Shown in pieces: positions 7,517 through 17,694 of a stretch of 60,000 nucleotides of DNA; within the stretch, counting starts at the first letter, position 1, and every line of letters begins with the position of its first letter. The stretch is taken from assembly GCF_964204645.1 (NCBI RefSeq), contig NC_134029.1, positions 12,516,850 to 12,576,849 on the forward strand, in the 5' to 3' direction. The position numbers and the translations under genes were made by a program. Below the pieces are notes generated by a model. It was not told where the DNA came from. It worked only from the letters and a program-made list of their open reading frames with translations, and made no database searches. Origin of the DNA: Tubulanus polymorphus (taxonomy: Eukaryota; Nemertea; Palaeonemertea; Tubulaniformes; Tubulanidae).

Positions 7517-8111
7517 TTATTTTAGTTAATTTTTGTTCTGATTCATTTTCTGTTTCACTGTTTGGTTGTAGTACATCTGTTTCGTTCTTACCTGATTTAT
7601 ATTCCATAGGCTTGATATTCGAAAATGTAATGACACCAGTAGAAATTAATGTCATAACCGATCCTAATTGGAATGAAGCATAACCAACCCATTTTTGTAA
7701 TTCAGTCATAACTAAGTAGTCATTTTTCAAATCACTATATAATTTATTTTCGTCATCAATTGGTATTAACTGGTTACATAACTTAGAGTAACATTTGACA
7801 ATACTATCTGAAATAGAATCATTTATTCGAGCCAATCTAGCTTCTTCATAAATCTTAAAATATTTTATTACTTTATCGGGTTTCATAGAGTCTAGTTCTT
7901 GAAAAGTAATGATTCTATTTAAAAACTCATTAGTTTTTCCACCGGCAATCAATAGTTCTATATGGTGCTTACAATATAAATAGTATTCATAATCTATATT
8001 GTTATTAACTTGAATAGAATTAGAAACAACTGTATCTTTATTATCACTAATACCCAAATCATCTAATGTCTTTTCAATATCAATACTATTCTTATTAGAT
8101 TTCTTTGACAT
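7509..8111 (-). CDS. Gene G: conserved Polinton protein, 200 aa
   Basis: The core reads YEYYLYCKHHIELLIAGGKT, then IKYFKIYEEARLARINDSIS, LYSDLKNDYLVMTEL and a hydrophobic C-terminal stretch (about residues 143-167, FQLGSVMTLISTGVITFSNI). I recognise this arrangement (an EY-Y-CKH block, a DLxxDxxV block, then a hydrophobic segment) from Polintons of other invertebrates, where it has no assigned function. Copies lie at 36757-37362 and 58861-59463. The start lies in TAATATAAATG preceded by a T-run on the minus strand. Confidence 0.75.
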   Translation of the reverse strand: MSKKSNKNSIDIEKTLDDLGISDNKDTVVSNSIQVNNNIDYEYYLYCKHHIELLIAGGKTNEFLNRIITFQELDSMKPDKVIKYFKIYEEARLARINDSISDSIVKCYSKLCNQLIPIDDENKLYSDLKNDYLVMTELQKWVGYASFQLGSVMTLISTGVITFSNIKPMEYKSGKNETDVLQPNSETENESEQKLTKINE

Positions 8112-9246
8112 TTATATTAGAGAAAAAAAGCAAAAAAAATATTATAAATATTCTTCAAATGATACTAGATAGTTAAAGTTAAAGAACTCTAGTATTGACT
8201 ACTGATACAAGCTAATTGAGTTTAAAGAATTTCTATTTGAATCTATTCAAAATATAAAGTTTTCTCTTTTTGAAAAGAAAGTATTAAAAATCTAATAGAA
8301 TTCACTAGCTAGTTGAAGTTATTGTTTTTTAAATACTTTTTATTTAAATTAGGATTTAGATTATCTCACTACTATTGTCTAGCTATTAGGAGCAGTAACT
8401 ATAACTGTCCAGATAAGTCATTTCGGATTCTCGATAATAAATCCTAAAACTGAAAATAAATTCAAAGAAACGACTGGTGGAAATACTATTTCATGAACAC
8501 ATATATTTTATTCTACAATCATTATCGATTTCCACATTCCAAGCCGCTCCAGAGAGGAGCGGTAAGGTATGCGTGGAATGCAGGAATCAATAAAATACAA
8601 TACAACATCTGTCACTGTGCGACATTAACATTGAAATTCCGACAAACGTAATGCATTGAAAGCCTATGCAGTAAGGCTAAATGAGTCTCATGAGTTGAAA
8701 TATCCATTATTTCTGATTCCACATCCATCTATCTTCACTTTCTTGATTCAATAGTCTTCATTTTGTTATCTAAAAGATAAATATCTAGCGTAGAATAAAA
8801 CTAACTTGAAGTTGTAGTTGTAAAATATTAATTACAACACTTAAACATGACCATTTTGTGGCTCATCTTACCAGGATAAGTTTTACATGTTTAGCGTTTT
8901 CCAACGCCTTAATAACAACAAAAACAGTACTTACATTTATAACTGTAAACTCCTAAAATTGTGTTTATAGAGAGAATATCCTATACGTTCCTATGCTTAT
9001 GTGCTGCGCGCTTATAACTGCCAGTTATTCACTAGCTAAACACTGTCTGGTGCAACAGATGTTCCTTCCTTTGTAATATAATTGATTAATCCTTTTCAAC
9101 TGAAATAGCACATTCGATCAATATTCAAATGAGATACACCCTATTCAACTGAATATGAAATGCGGCACAGATGTTTTTGTAAACAACCTAATACAATACA
9201 TACAGGCGGTTTGACATAAATCGAGAGTAACCGGTTTTCTAAGCGT
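8112..9246. other. Long non-coding stretch with conserved and structured patches
   Basis: No credible gene. Patches match the non-coding region of element 2: 8362-8431 matches 37697-37762, including an identical 26-nt block ending TCATTTCGGATTCT, and about 8970-9130 matches about 38440-38620. A nested hairpin lies at 8535-8580: apical CCGCTCC/GGAGCGG (8544-8550, 8556-8562) over basal CATTCCA/TGGAATG. Element 3 has only about 200 bp here. It could hold an RNA gene, packaging signal or origin. Confidence 0.55.
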
Positions 9247-9897
9247 TTAACATTCAACGCATTTTTCATTATGTGTTGAGTTCCATAATTCAACAAATGT
9301 CTTTGCTTTATCCAGTTGATCTAAATATAACTGTATATCTAGTTTATTAGATTTAATTATATTTTCTTTCTTTTCAAGAGGCCTTAAATTTCTCCAACCC
9401 CAAATAAGTTTTTTATTGTATTCATCATTCATGTTAAATTTAGAAATCGGCAACACATGATCAATATGAAAGTATTCACCATAATTATCTATATTCATTT
9501 TATCGTCGAATTGATATATTATCCATGATTTTAAGAATTCATCTGAACAACCCAATAGATTAGATAGTGTTTCTGAATGTGTTTCTTTGTTGAATAATTG
9601 TGTTAATCTAGATCTTAAACATTGTTTCAATCTAAAATTAAGATCTGTTTGATATCTTTCTCTCATATATTCTGCCATATAATAATTATAATGTTCTATA
9701 TCATCTTCTCGGTATTTTTTGGTATATAGTTTATAACAAGTTTTACAGCAATATTGAAAACCATCTTTGCTAATCTTACGCTTACTAAATTCTGTTAATG
9801 ATTTATCTAATTCACATTTAGAACACTTCTTGTAGTATATGTTTATAACGCCAGTGTTATTTGTAATATTTATAGTTTGTGGTTGTTCTGGTTCCAT
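9247..9897 (-). CDS. HNH endonuclease with N-terminal zinc-binding domain, 216 aa
   Basis: The N-terminal zinc-binding part has CSKCELDKSLTEFSKRK followed by CCKTCYKLY. The C-terminal HNH nuclease core contains FHIDHVLPISKF and WRNLRPLEKKENIIKSNK, with the HxDH and N residues expected of the family. Free-standing HNH nucleases of this type occur in phages and large DNA viruses as homing or selfish nucleases. Here it may be a selfish passenger or help element recombination. The last 30 or so residues (QLYLDQLDKAKTFVELWN) recur at the end of the next gene. Element 3 carries a second copy cut by the window edge (59673). Confidence 0.85.
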   Translation of the reverse strand: MEPEQPQTINITNNTGVINIYYKKCSKCELDKSLTEFSKRKISKDGFQYCCKTCYKLYTKKYREDDIEHYNYYMAEYMRERYQTDLNFRLKQCLRSRLTQLFNKETHSETLSNLLGCSDEFLKSWIIYQFDDKMNIDNYGEYFHIDHVLPISKFNMNDEYNKKLIWGWRNLRPLEKKENIIKSNKLDIQLYLDQLDKAKTFVELWNSTHNEKCVEC

Positions 9898-9974
9898 TTA
9901 TTATATGTATTTTTTACTAAATTGGTTAATATTTTAGAATCCTCTTCCATTTCTTCGACCAACGTCATCCTTTT

Positions 9975-10226
9975 TCATTCCTCGCTGCTTTTGATAAGTT
10001 GTTTCGATTCCTTGATATCAAATTCCTCAACGTATTGTTCATTATTTGGATCATTATTCCATAATTCAATAAATTTCTTTGCCTTTGTTAACTGTTCTGA
10101 ATATAACTGTAAATACTCTAATTTCAATTTATTCTCTAAATGTGTTTTAGTTTTATTGTGTCTTGCTTTTTGGGATTTATCTACATTGATATTACATGTT
10201 GGACAGTAGTACTTATTTGCTTCCAT
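9975..10226 (-). CDS. Small C2H2 zinc-finger protein near element end, 83 aa
   Basis: One finger at about residues 8-29 (YYCPTCNINV… then HNKTKTH). From about residue 36 the protein carries the same tail as the HNH genes (QLYSEQLTKAKKFIELWN), closest to the element 3 HNH tail. It therefore looks like a finger fused to a duplicated HNH tail. A related finger gene is the first gene inside the left end of element 2 (22044), so a terminal zinc-finger gene reading inward seems a recurrent feature. Role unknown; binding to element ends is a possibility. Confidence 0.6.
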   Translation of the reverse strand: MEANKYYCPTCNINVDKSQKARHNKTKTHLENKLKLEYLQLYSEQLTKAKKFIELWNNDPNNEQYVEEFDIKESKQLIKSSEE

Positions 10227-10305
10227 TTTAATACTAAATTTTTTATTAAAATTGATTTTAGAAGTTATTCATTTATATTTTATTCATATATATGAATATT
10301 TTAAG

Positions 10306-10456
10306 AGTAATAGGGATTATGTTGTTTAATATCAAAGGTTGAAGGGGCGAGTAAGTAAAAATAAAAAATAAATTCGAGTTTGCGAGAATTTATTTTTTAT
10401 TTTTTATGAGCTCGACCTTTCGACCTTTGGTATGAAACAACATATTCCCTATTACT
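10306..10456. repeat. Fold-back palindromic right terminus of element 1
   Basis: AGTAATAGGG… at 10306 and its inverse …CCCTATTACT ending at 10456 form one long inverted repeat of about 150 bp. The A/T-rich inner arms (AAAAATAAAAAATAAATTC and its complement) surround a short loop GAGTTTGCGA. The outer end meets host DNA and the inner end meets element DNA, with no duplication between the two flanks, so it is a terminus rather than a separate insertion. Arms share the AGGTCGA-type motifs found at the other element ends. Confidence 0.8.
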
Positions 10457-11190
10457 CACTTCAAGCGACAAAGCGAACGATCTCCTTTCCCCCACAGCGA
10501 ACACTTACTCCAAATTTCAAGTGTGAGTCCAGCATACGGAAAGGAGTGTGTTATATACTTGTATTTAGTAAATACCTTGTGCATTTGACAATGATCAGTA
10601 TGTACTGTAGGAAATATAGATTATTGATGGTATTGATATAGAGGTTGAAGCCCGTGGCCGAATAAAGTGATAGATTCTTTTATTTTGATACCTCGTCGAC
10701 ATAACAGCTTTTCTCCGCTATATCGCTTCGGCGTGTTTACTTTAGGCCTACGACTCCCCGGTACACTTATGATTTATCTTAGTAAATACACGGTTAATTT
10801 GGTAAAGAAAAATAGGTATTGCTAAATTAACTGCTTGACGCCCGCAGCCAAATCACTGGTAGTATTAAATTAATTTGTACTCGATTTGATTCTCAGCCCC
10901 GGAACGACGATGTAGTGACACACGTCGATTTTTCGATGTTTACGGCTCGACAGTGCTTTTAAAATCTAAAGTAGTAAATTTCCTGTGTATCAGTAATATA
11001 ATTTGATGAGGAAAACGGGTTACTGTTAAAATTAGTTTTTAAAAACCGCGACAGAATGTGCAATCTTTCGGTAACAAATTTGTTAATTTATGCTTGAATT
11101 GATAATCGATGTGACAAAAAACGTGCGGTAGATTTCGGAAAGACGACTTAGAAAAACATGTCGGCCCTTTGAATGGGGCTCAATTTTCGA
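10457..11190 (+). repeat. Host interspersed repeat R1, copy a
   Basis: First of three direct copies (also 14498-15265 and 17695-18470). Each begins near GCGAACGATCTCCTTTCCCCC and ends near TCGATGTTTA…CGACAGTGCTTTT. Within each copy, units of about 250 bp recur in diverged form, each with a CCCGCRGCCRAAT-like block. Element 1 is inserted at the left end of this copy: copy b shows further repeat sequence upstream of the equivalent point. No coding potential seen; class unknown. Confidence 0.65.
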
Positions 11191-11683
11191 TGTTTATGGC
11201 CCGACACATCCTCGCTCGCCAGGGGTCAGGTATCACTCCCGAACTCGCTTCCATCAGCCCCCTGGCCTCACGAAGCGTGATTTCATTACTGGCGCTGTTG
11301 CGCATGACGTCATATATCGATTTGCGAAATACTTCCTTGTTCAGTAAAACGTTCGCTGATTGGTCCATTTAACGGGAAAACCAATAGAAGCCTAAAGTCG
11401 TTTGTTACAAGCGCTGTGATTGGTACGACCGGATTCTGGTCGGCTAGTAACGACTCCAACGACTCGTGAGGTCAAGGGGTTCGGCGAACAGCTTTAGCGT
11501 AGTGGGTTCGAATCCCTTGACGGGTGAAGATGGGCCCGACAGTGCTTTTGTAATGTTGATTCTTCAAAATTCGCACGGAGTATTTGTAGATCGAAGTGAG
11601 CTGAATGATATCAGACGGATTGTATCGGCAACAGCGGTAATGTAAAAAAGCCTATGTACTTTTGACAAAAAATGTGTGGAAAA

Positions 11684-11721
<38 letters not shown>

Positions 11722-11770
11722 GAAACACGCGAATCTCAATAGGGTTTTCTGTGATGTAACAGAAAACCCT
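11191..11770. other. Host intergenic DNA with tRNA-like promoter box and hairpin repeat
   Basis: At about 11485-11520 there is GTCAAGGG … GGGTTCGAATCCC TTGAC, an RNA polymerase III B-box-like block inside an inverted repeat, reminiscent of a tRNA-derived SINE head. The T-arm pairing is imperfect, so it is not a functional tRNA. From about 11551 the sequence matches 18476-18570. A TAA-repeat microsatellite (about 11685-11720) precedes a stem-loop AGGGTTTTCTG/CAGAAAACCCT at about 11740-11770. Confidence 0.45.
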
Positions 11771-11893
11771 AATGAATTGTCGCGGGCGATGAAACCAAAA
11801 TAATGAATTGTCGCGGGCGATAAAACCACAATAATGAATTGTCGCGTGCGACAAAACCAAAATAATGAATTGTCGCGGGCGACAAAACCAAAC
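11771..11893. repeat. Minisatellite block 1, four 31-bp units
   Basis: Four units of the same 31-bp minisatellite that forms the large array at 13147-14373, each carrying the palindrome TGTCGCGGGCGACA or a variant. It is separated from the main array by about 1.25 kb of unrelated DNA, which suggests an insertion into the array. Confidence 0.8.
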
Positions 11894-13146
11894 TAGGGGT
11901 CCAGGGACACCATGCTCACTTGGGAAGTGGTTTCAAATGCTCAACAATCTAACAATTTCAATGCATAACGCCCTCTAGTGACCATATACAAAAACCAATG
12001 ACCTTGAAACCCACCACAATCATAGAACATGTGAGCAGCTTTGATTTTGTAATTGATTGTGATAACATAATTTGCCTCGTTACCAATTTAATATGGAAAT
12101 ACTAAGCCATTCTACTATTCAACGCCCCCTGGTGACTATATGAAATAACTAATGTCCTTAAAAACTCACCACAATCATAGACGATGTCATGAACTACAAC
12201 TTTGCAATGGATCATGGTAACCAACTATGCCTAGGCACCAATCTAATAAGGAAAAACTAAGCCTTTCTACTATTCAACGCCCCCTGGTGACTATATGGAA
12301 TAACTAATGTCCTTAAAAACTCACCACAATCATAGACGATGTCATGAACTACAACTTTGCAATTGATCATGGTAACAAAATATGCCTTGGTACAAATATA
12401 ATATAGCCATACTAAGTTATTGTATTATTCAACGCCCCCTGATGGCCACATACAAAAACCAATGACCTTGAAACTCACCAAAACATAGAACACGTTATGG
12501 GCTACAACTTTCCAATTGAATATAGTAACACAATATGCTTAGGTATCAATTTAATGTGCAAAAAATTTTTCCCACCTACGAATGAGTACTGTTGACACCA
12601 AGATGGCCGCCAATTGCGTCGTAATTGGATGATCAAAAATACCTGTCCCAGGTATAAAACATCCCTCTCTAAAGAATACCCATCAGCAATTGCAATGAGA
12701 AATGGCAAACCAGTAGGAAGCTACAGGACCTAGAATTCTGGCCAAAATTGACATTTTTGGGCACTAAAAAGGTCATAGGACGGCCATCTTGAGTCAGATC
12801 GACCCAATTTTCTTATGCTGATGGGCCTTTGGTAGATTCAAATATAAACGAAAGATCAAGGTAATTGATCAAAGCGTCTTCGAAATTTCCCACGAAAACT
12901 TCGAAAATGTTTAAAAAGTGCTGATTTTGGCAAACAACAATAGCTGCTAGTCAGCCATCTTGAATCTGACAGGGCCAGTTTTTGGGCTGACGATGTGTCT
13001 AGGGTAGATACATGTATAAACCAAATATCAAGACATTACCTTGAAGCGTCTTCAAAACCTCCTGGATTCCGTCTATGGACCGACGGACGGACGAAAAGTG
13101 AACGTAATAGCCCGCTGGGACTAAAGCCCAAAGTTGACTGAAAAAG
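11894..13146. repeat. Repeat-bearing segment interrupting the minisatellite
   Basis: About 11960-12545 holds four tandem units of about 155 bp, each with AACGCCCYCTRGTGACYATAT at its start (near 11967, 12121, 12279 and 12431). The rest, to 13146, ends with a GGACGGACGGACG run and a short GC hairpin (AGCCCGCTGGGACTAAAGCCC). That tail resembles TE 3' ends common in marine invertebrate genomes. No gene seen. Confidence 0.5.
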
Positions 13147-14373
13147 AATTGTCGCGGGCGACAAAACCAAACTAATGAATTGTCGCGGGTGATAAAACCA
13201 AAATATTGAATGGTCGCGGGCGACATAACCAAGCTAATGAATTGTCGCGGGCGATAAAACCAAACTAATGAATTGTCGCGGGCGATAAAACCAAAATAAT
13301 GAATTGTCTCGGGCGACAAAACCAAACTAATGAATTGTCGCGGGCGATAAACCAAACTAATGAATTTTCGCGGGTGATAAAACCAAAATAATGAATTGTC
13401 TCGGGCGATAAATCCAAAATAATGAATTGTCGCGGGCGACAAAACCAAAATAATGAATTGTCGCGGGCGATAAACCAAAATAATGAATGGTCTCGGGCGA
13501 CAAAACCAAAATAATGAATTGTCGCGGGCGATAAAAACAAAATATTGAATTGTCGCAGGCGATAAAACCAAGATAATGAATTATCGCGGGCGATAAAACA
13601 AAAATATTGAATTGTCGCGGGCGATGAAACCAAAATAATGAGTTGTCGCGGGCGACAAAACCAAAATATTGAATTGTTGCGGGCGACAAAAACAAAGTAT
13701 AAAACCAAAATAATGAATTGTCGCGGGCGACAAAAACAAAGTATAAAACCAAAATAATGAATTGTCGCGGGCGACAAAACCAAACTAATGAATTGTCGCG
13801 GGCGACAAAACCAAAAAAAGAATTGTCGGGGCGACAAAACCAAAATAATGAATTGTCGCGGGCGACAAAACCAAAATAATGAATTGTCGCGGGCGATAAA
13901 ACCAAAATAATGAATTATCGCGGGCGATAAAACCAAAATATTGAATTGTCACGGGCGATAAAACCAAAATATTGAATTGTTGCGGGCGACAAAACCAAAC
14001 TAATGAATTGTCGCGGGCGAAAAAACCAAAAAAAGAATGGTCGGGGCGACAAAACCAAAATAATGAATTGTCGCGGGCGATAAAACCAAAATAATGAATT
14101 GTCGCGGGCGATAAAACCAAAGTAATGAATTGTTGCGGGTGACAAAACCAAAATGGTGAATTGTGGCGGGCGACAAAACCAAAATAATGAATTGTCGCGG
14201 GCGATATAACCAAAATAATGAATTGTCGCGGGCGATAAAACCAAAATAATGAATTGTTGCGGGCGACAACACCAAAATGGTGAATTGTGGCGGGCGAAAA
14301 ACCAAAATAATGAATTATCGCGGGCGATAAAACCAAAATAATCAATTGTCGCCGGCGACAAAATCAAAATCAT
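13147..14373. repeat. 31-bp minisatellite with palindromic core, about 40 units
   Basis: Near-perfect tandem repeat. Each unit contains TGTCGCGGGCGACA or the variant ending GCGATA, followed by AAACCAAAATAATGAA. The palindrome gives a potential hairpin every 31 bp. Long open frames across it on the minus strand (RPRQFI, ARDNSLFWF repeats) are by-products of a repeat length not divisible by three. It is not a CRISPR array because the spacers are not unique. Confidence 0.95.
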
Positions 14374-14497
14374 TGTTTTCTCGCGTTATTTTAGTTTTGT
14401 CGTTTTGTCGTAATGTCGCCCTCATTTGCATATTCGTGTTTTGTTATCTTATCAGCCACCATACTAAAGCTTTAAGGTCGCGTAAAACTCGATAAAC

Positions 14498-15265
14498 ACT
14501 TCAAGCGACACAGCGAACGATCTCCTTTCCCCCACAGCGAACGCTTACTCCGAATGTCAAGTGTGAGTCCAGCATACGGATAGGAGTGTGTTTTATACTT
14601 GTATTTAGTAAATACCTTGTGGATTTGACAATGATCGGTATGTACTGTAGGAAATATAGAGTATTGATGGTATTCATATGGAGGCCCGCGGCCGAATAAA
14701 GTAATATATTGTCTTATTTTGATACCTCGTCGACATAACAGCTTTTCTCCGCTATATCTCTTCGGCGTGTTTAGTTTAGGCCTACGACTCCCCGGTACAC
14801 TTTTGATTTATCTTAGTAAAAACACGGTAAATTTGGTAAAGAAAAATAGGTATTGCTAAATTAACTGCTTGACGCCCGCAGCCAAATCACTGGTAGTAAT
14901 AAATTAATTTGTACTCGATTTGATTCTCAGAATGAGGAGAAACTCGCAGCTGATTCCCGGAACGACGAAGTAGTGACACACGTCGATTTGTCGATGTTTA
15001 CGGCTCGACAGTGCTTTTAAAATCTAAAGTAGTAAATTTCCTGTGTATTGGTATTAGAATTTGATGAGGAAAATGGGTTATTGTTAAAATTAGTTTTTAA
15101 AAACCGCGACAGAATGTGCAATCTTTGGGTAATAAATTTGTTAATTGATGCTTGAATTGATAAATGTGACAAGAAACGTGCGGTAGATTTCGGAAAGACG
15201 ACTTAGAAAAACATGTCGGCTCTTTGAATGGGGCTCAATTTTCGATGTTTACGGTCCGACAGTGC
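14498..15265 (+). repeat. Host interspersed repeat R1, copy b
   Basis: About 770 bp closely matching 10457-11190 and 17695-18470 in direct orientation. It retains sequence upstream of the point where element 1 cuts copy a (…AAAACTCGATAAA then CACTTCAAGCGAC). Internal 250-bp diverged units are visible. No gene recognised. Confidence 0.65.
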
Positions 15266-15369
15266 TTTTGTACTAGCCGAATTCGAAGTATTAAAGCCTA
15301 TATATGATGCTCACTAACTAGTTTTGCCGAATTCGAAGCTATATGCTATCTAACTTGTATACGGCACAA

Positions 15370-15803
15370 ACACAAACAAGGCTATTAAAAATTCCTCAGT
15401 TGCGTTCAGTCGAGCAATGTCCTAATTCAACGGCAAAACACGCGACTTGTAGAACAGATAAAAATATCACTACTGCTTACGTCTTTACTACAGATCTAGA
15501 ACAACACAGTTCTATCAATGCATTTTAGGATAGACACACAAACACACGTACTTAGGAGACGCTGTGGGAATAAGACACGTATACAATACATATACGTATA
15601 TGGATACTGTTTGAATCGGGCTTAAATTTCGATGTTTAAAGGCTCACAGTGAGTAAACAGTGCAATTCTAATTAATATAATATACAGTATTTGTCAATGC
15701 AGCGTAGTACTTGTGATACAGAATGGTTTCACCGACAGTGAAAGTAAATTGCAGTTGTTTATATCCTTTCAGTACGATCCAGTGTGAAAAAGAATATAAT
15801 AAA

Positions 15804-15851
<48 letters not shown>

Positions 15852-16045
15852 CAACAGAATTACAATAGGGTTTCTGCGAAGGCAGCAGAAACCCTAATAA
15901 TAATCAGCAGGAATACAATAGGGTTTCTGCGAAGGCAGCAGAAACCCTAATAATAAGAAACACGCGAATCTCAATAGGGTTTTCTGTGATGTAACAGAAA
16001 ACCCTAATAAATATAGCTGCAAAGCAGCGATAACGGGTTTTCTGC
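15370..16045 (+). repeat. Host interspersed repeat R2, copy a, with AAT microsatellite and hairpin array
   Basis: Matches 20040-20775. It starts near ATTCCTCAGTTGCGTTCA and includes TTTCGATGTTTA and GATACAGAATGGTTTCACC. A run of AAT (about 15800-15851) is followed by stem-loops AGGGTTTCTG/CAGAAACCCT (twice) and AGGGTTTTCTG/CAGAAAACCCT. It ends with the palindrome GCTGCAAAGCAGC. Probably a TE family with a variable hairpin array. Confidence 0.6.
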
Positions 16046-16922
16046 ACAGTCTTAGAATCCTGTTCAACGGTGGATCTCGACATAGCATTTGATAAAGCAC
16101 AACATCAGCCATTACTAACTAAACAGGCTATTAGGAAACAGTATCAATGATAGGTCGCCCAAATGGCTCAGCAGTTATCTCTGAACGAAAACTTGTAGCC
16201 GAAATCAACGGAACGCCTCATTTTGGAATAAGTCAGTCTAACTAGTGGAGTCACGCAAGGTAGTATCCTAGATCATCTTCTGTTTAATGTCCTGACAAAT
16301 GACATACACAGTAATCCAAAATATACCAGACCGAGTAAATTTCCCAAACGAACTTACCACGCTGTTCGACCAAAAACTTAATGTTCCGACAAGAAAATCG
16401 TTTTCGAGTGAAAACAATTCAGTTTGGTTGAACAATACGCTTTTTTGAACCAAAACTTTCTTCATTCTGACAAAAAAAATGTGTTCGAAGGAAAAGCTAT
16501 GTAATTGTTGAAATGAAAAACTTTTTGTCCCGGCAAAAAAATTTGGTTGAGCAAAAACAATTTTTTCGACCAAATGTTCGAATGAAAACAATTCTTTTCG
16601 ATTGAACGAAATACTTAATACTCTTGGTTCGGAGAAAAAACTTTTTACAATATACTTGTTCGAATGATAAACTTAATGTTCTGACAAGAAAGTTCTGTTC
16701 AAATTAAAACGATTCTGTTTGATCGAACGATTGTTCGAATGAAAAACTTTTCGTTTGGAAAAAAAAAGTTTGTTCAAATTTGTTCTAACGATTTTTCAAA
16801 TTGGTTCAATCGAAAAGAATATTATTGGTTGGAACGAAATAAATTTTGTTCCGACGAAAGAATTTTCAAGCGAAAGGTCTTTTGAACGAAAAAAAAAGAT
16901 ATTTCTGGGGCTCCGCAGTAAC
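16046..16922. other. Host intergenic DNA with degenerate GTTCGAA-type repeats
   Basis: From about 16330 to 16880 short motifs such as GTTCGAATGAAAA, TTCCGACAAGAAA and ACGAAAAA recur irregularly about every 40-60 bp. Open frames here are short and biased by the repeats. No gene is supported. Confidence 0.45.
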
Positions 16923-17247
16923 TTAAAGCCGGACGTAGGTCGGCCTTGTGACGCGATGCGATCCTCGCGTTGCATCGCAAGTTTCGGTGCAAGTCGGTTG
17001 CGATACGATTGTGTGCAACTAGTTTCTGCCAGTCGCAAGAGTGCGTAGGTCGGTTGTGACAGTCGTGTCGCGTCGCAGAAAGTAGAACACGTGTGACTCC
17101 TTGAAACTGGCGTTGCTGACAGTCGCAACCATTCGCGAGGGAGCGTAGGTCGATGAGTCGTTGTGACACAATCGTCACTGGCGGTCGCAGTGAATGGTGT
17201 CGCAGTGGGTCACAAGCCGTCGCAAAGCCGACCTACGCCTGCCTTAA
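16923..17247. mobile_element. MITE-like element with TTAA ends
   Basis: A 325-bp GC-rich unit bounded by TTAA on both sides and by inverted ends: GCCGGACGTAGGTCGGC at the left, GCCGACCTACGCCTGCC at the right. Inside are repeats of GGTCGCAG/GTCGCAA type and no coding capacity. TTAA flanks are typical of piggyBac and Kolobok superfamily elements. I infer a non-autonomous derivative of one of these. Confidence 0.6.
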
Positions 17248-17694
17248 CTCATTAGGAATTAATGAAATACCAGTTTCATTTATGATGAAAAAACTCAAAT
17301 GAAAAGTCTGTCTTATAAAGCTGTCTGCTCAGACGAAATTTTCAAAACAAATCTTCATTTTTTCCTGAAATAGATAATTGTGATTGATCGTTGCAAGTCA
17401 GAACCAGTTAATCACTAATTAAGATGCATTTTAAAAAATCTGGTTCCTCCTATACAGTGAACTTAGCTTTAACCTAGTAGAGGCTACTAGCCTATGTAGG
17501 CCTATGTATATGCGTAGGCCTAACATCCGGACTGATTTGTCGTAGGCCTATTGAATAACAACCCTCCTAAATATCGTAAATTTTGTTTTGAAGTTCAATC
17601 CCATGAGTCCGTTAATAACCGCAACATTTATACTGTGTTTGTTTGAGACAGTAAATGTCAGTACCAGTAGGCCTAAAGCCTTAAGGTCGCGTAA
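17248..17694. other. Host intergenic DNA, nothing recognised
   Basis: About 450 bp of moderately AT-rich sequence with several TAGGCCTA words. I see no gene, RNA or clear repeat. Confidence 0.4.

Larger units (their letters stand above)
1..10456. mobile_element. Polinton/Maverick element 1, right part (left end outside window)
   Basis: AT-rich block of virion-type genes running from the window edge to a terminal AGTAATAGG-type repeat whose outer end is at 10456. Order seen: penton end, A, B, C, D, an E/F fusion, MCP and a zinc-finger gene on the plus strand; then ATPase, integrase, H, G, HNH endonuclease and a zinc-finger gene on the minus strand. Host repeat DNA starts at 10457. MCP, integrase, D, G, H and HNH are open; the penton end, C, F and ATPase are broken. 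The left end and any target-site duplication cannot be seen. Confidence 0.93.

Noticed and set aside
10306-10456. Independent MITE inserted next to element 1
   Set aside because: Its two flanks share no target duplication, one side is element and the other host, and the same structure ends element 3.
11169-11372. Short open frames on both strands (67 and 62 codons)
   Set aside because: Within or next to R1 repeat DNA, overlapping each other antisense, no recognisable domain.
11467-11525. Functional tRNA gene near GGGTTCGAATCCC
   Set aside because: Only a B-box-like stem is present; the T-arm is imperfect and no proper D-arm or acceptor stem is visible.
12999-14373. Several long minus-strand frames of 100-220 codons with RPRQFI / ARDNSLFWF repeats
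   Set aside because: They are open only because the 31-bp minisatellite unit lacks stops in these frames. Amino-acid repeats in successive frames follow the DNA period; no start signal or independent support.
13147-14373. Possible CRISPR-like array
   Set aside because: The whole 31-bp unit repeats with no unique spacers, and the context is eukaryotic.
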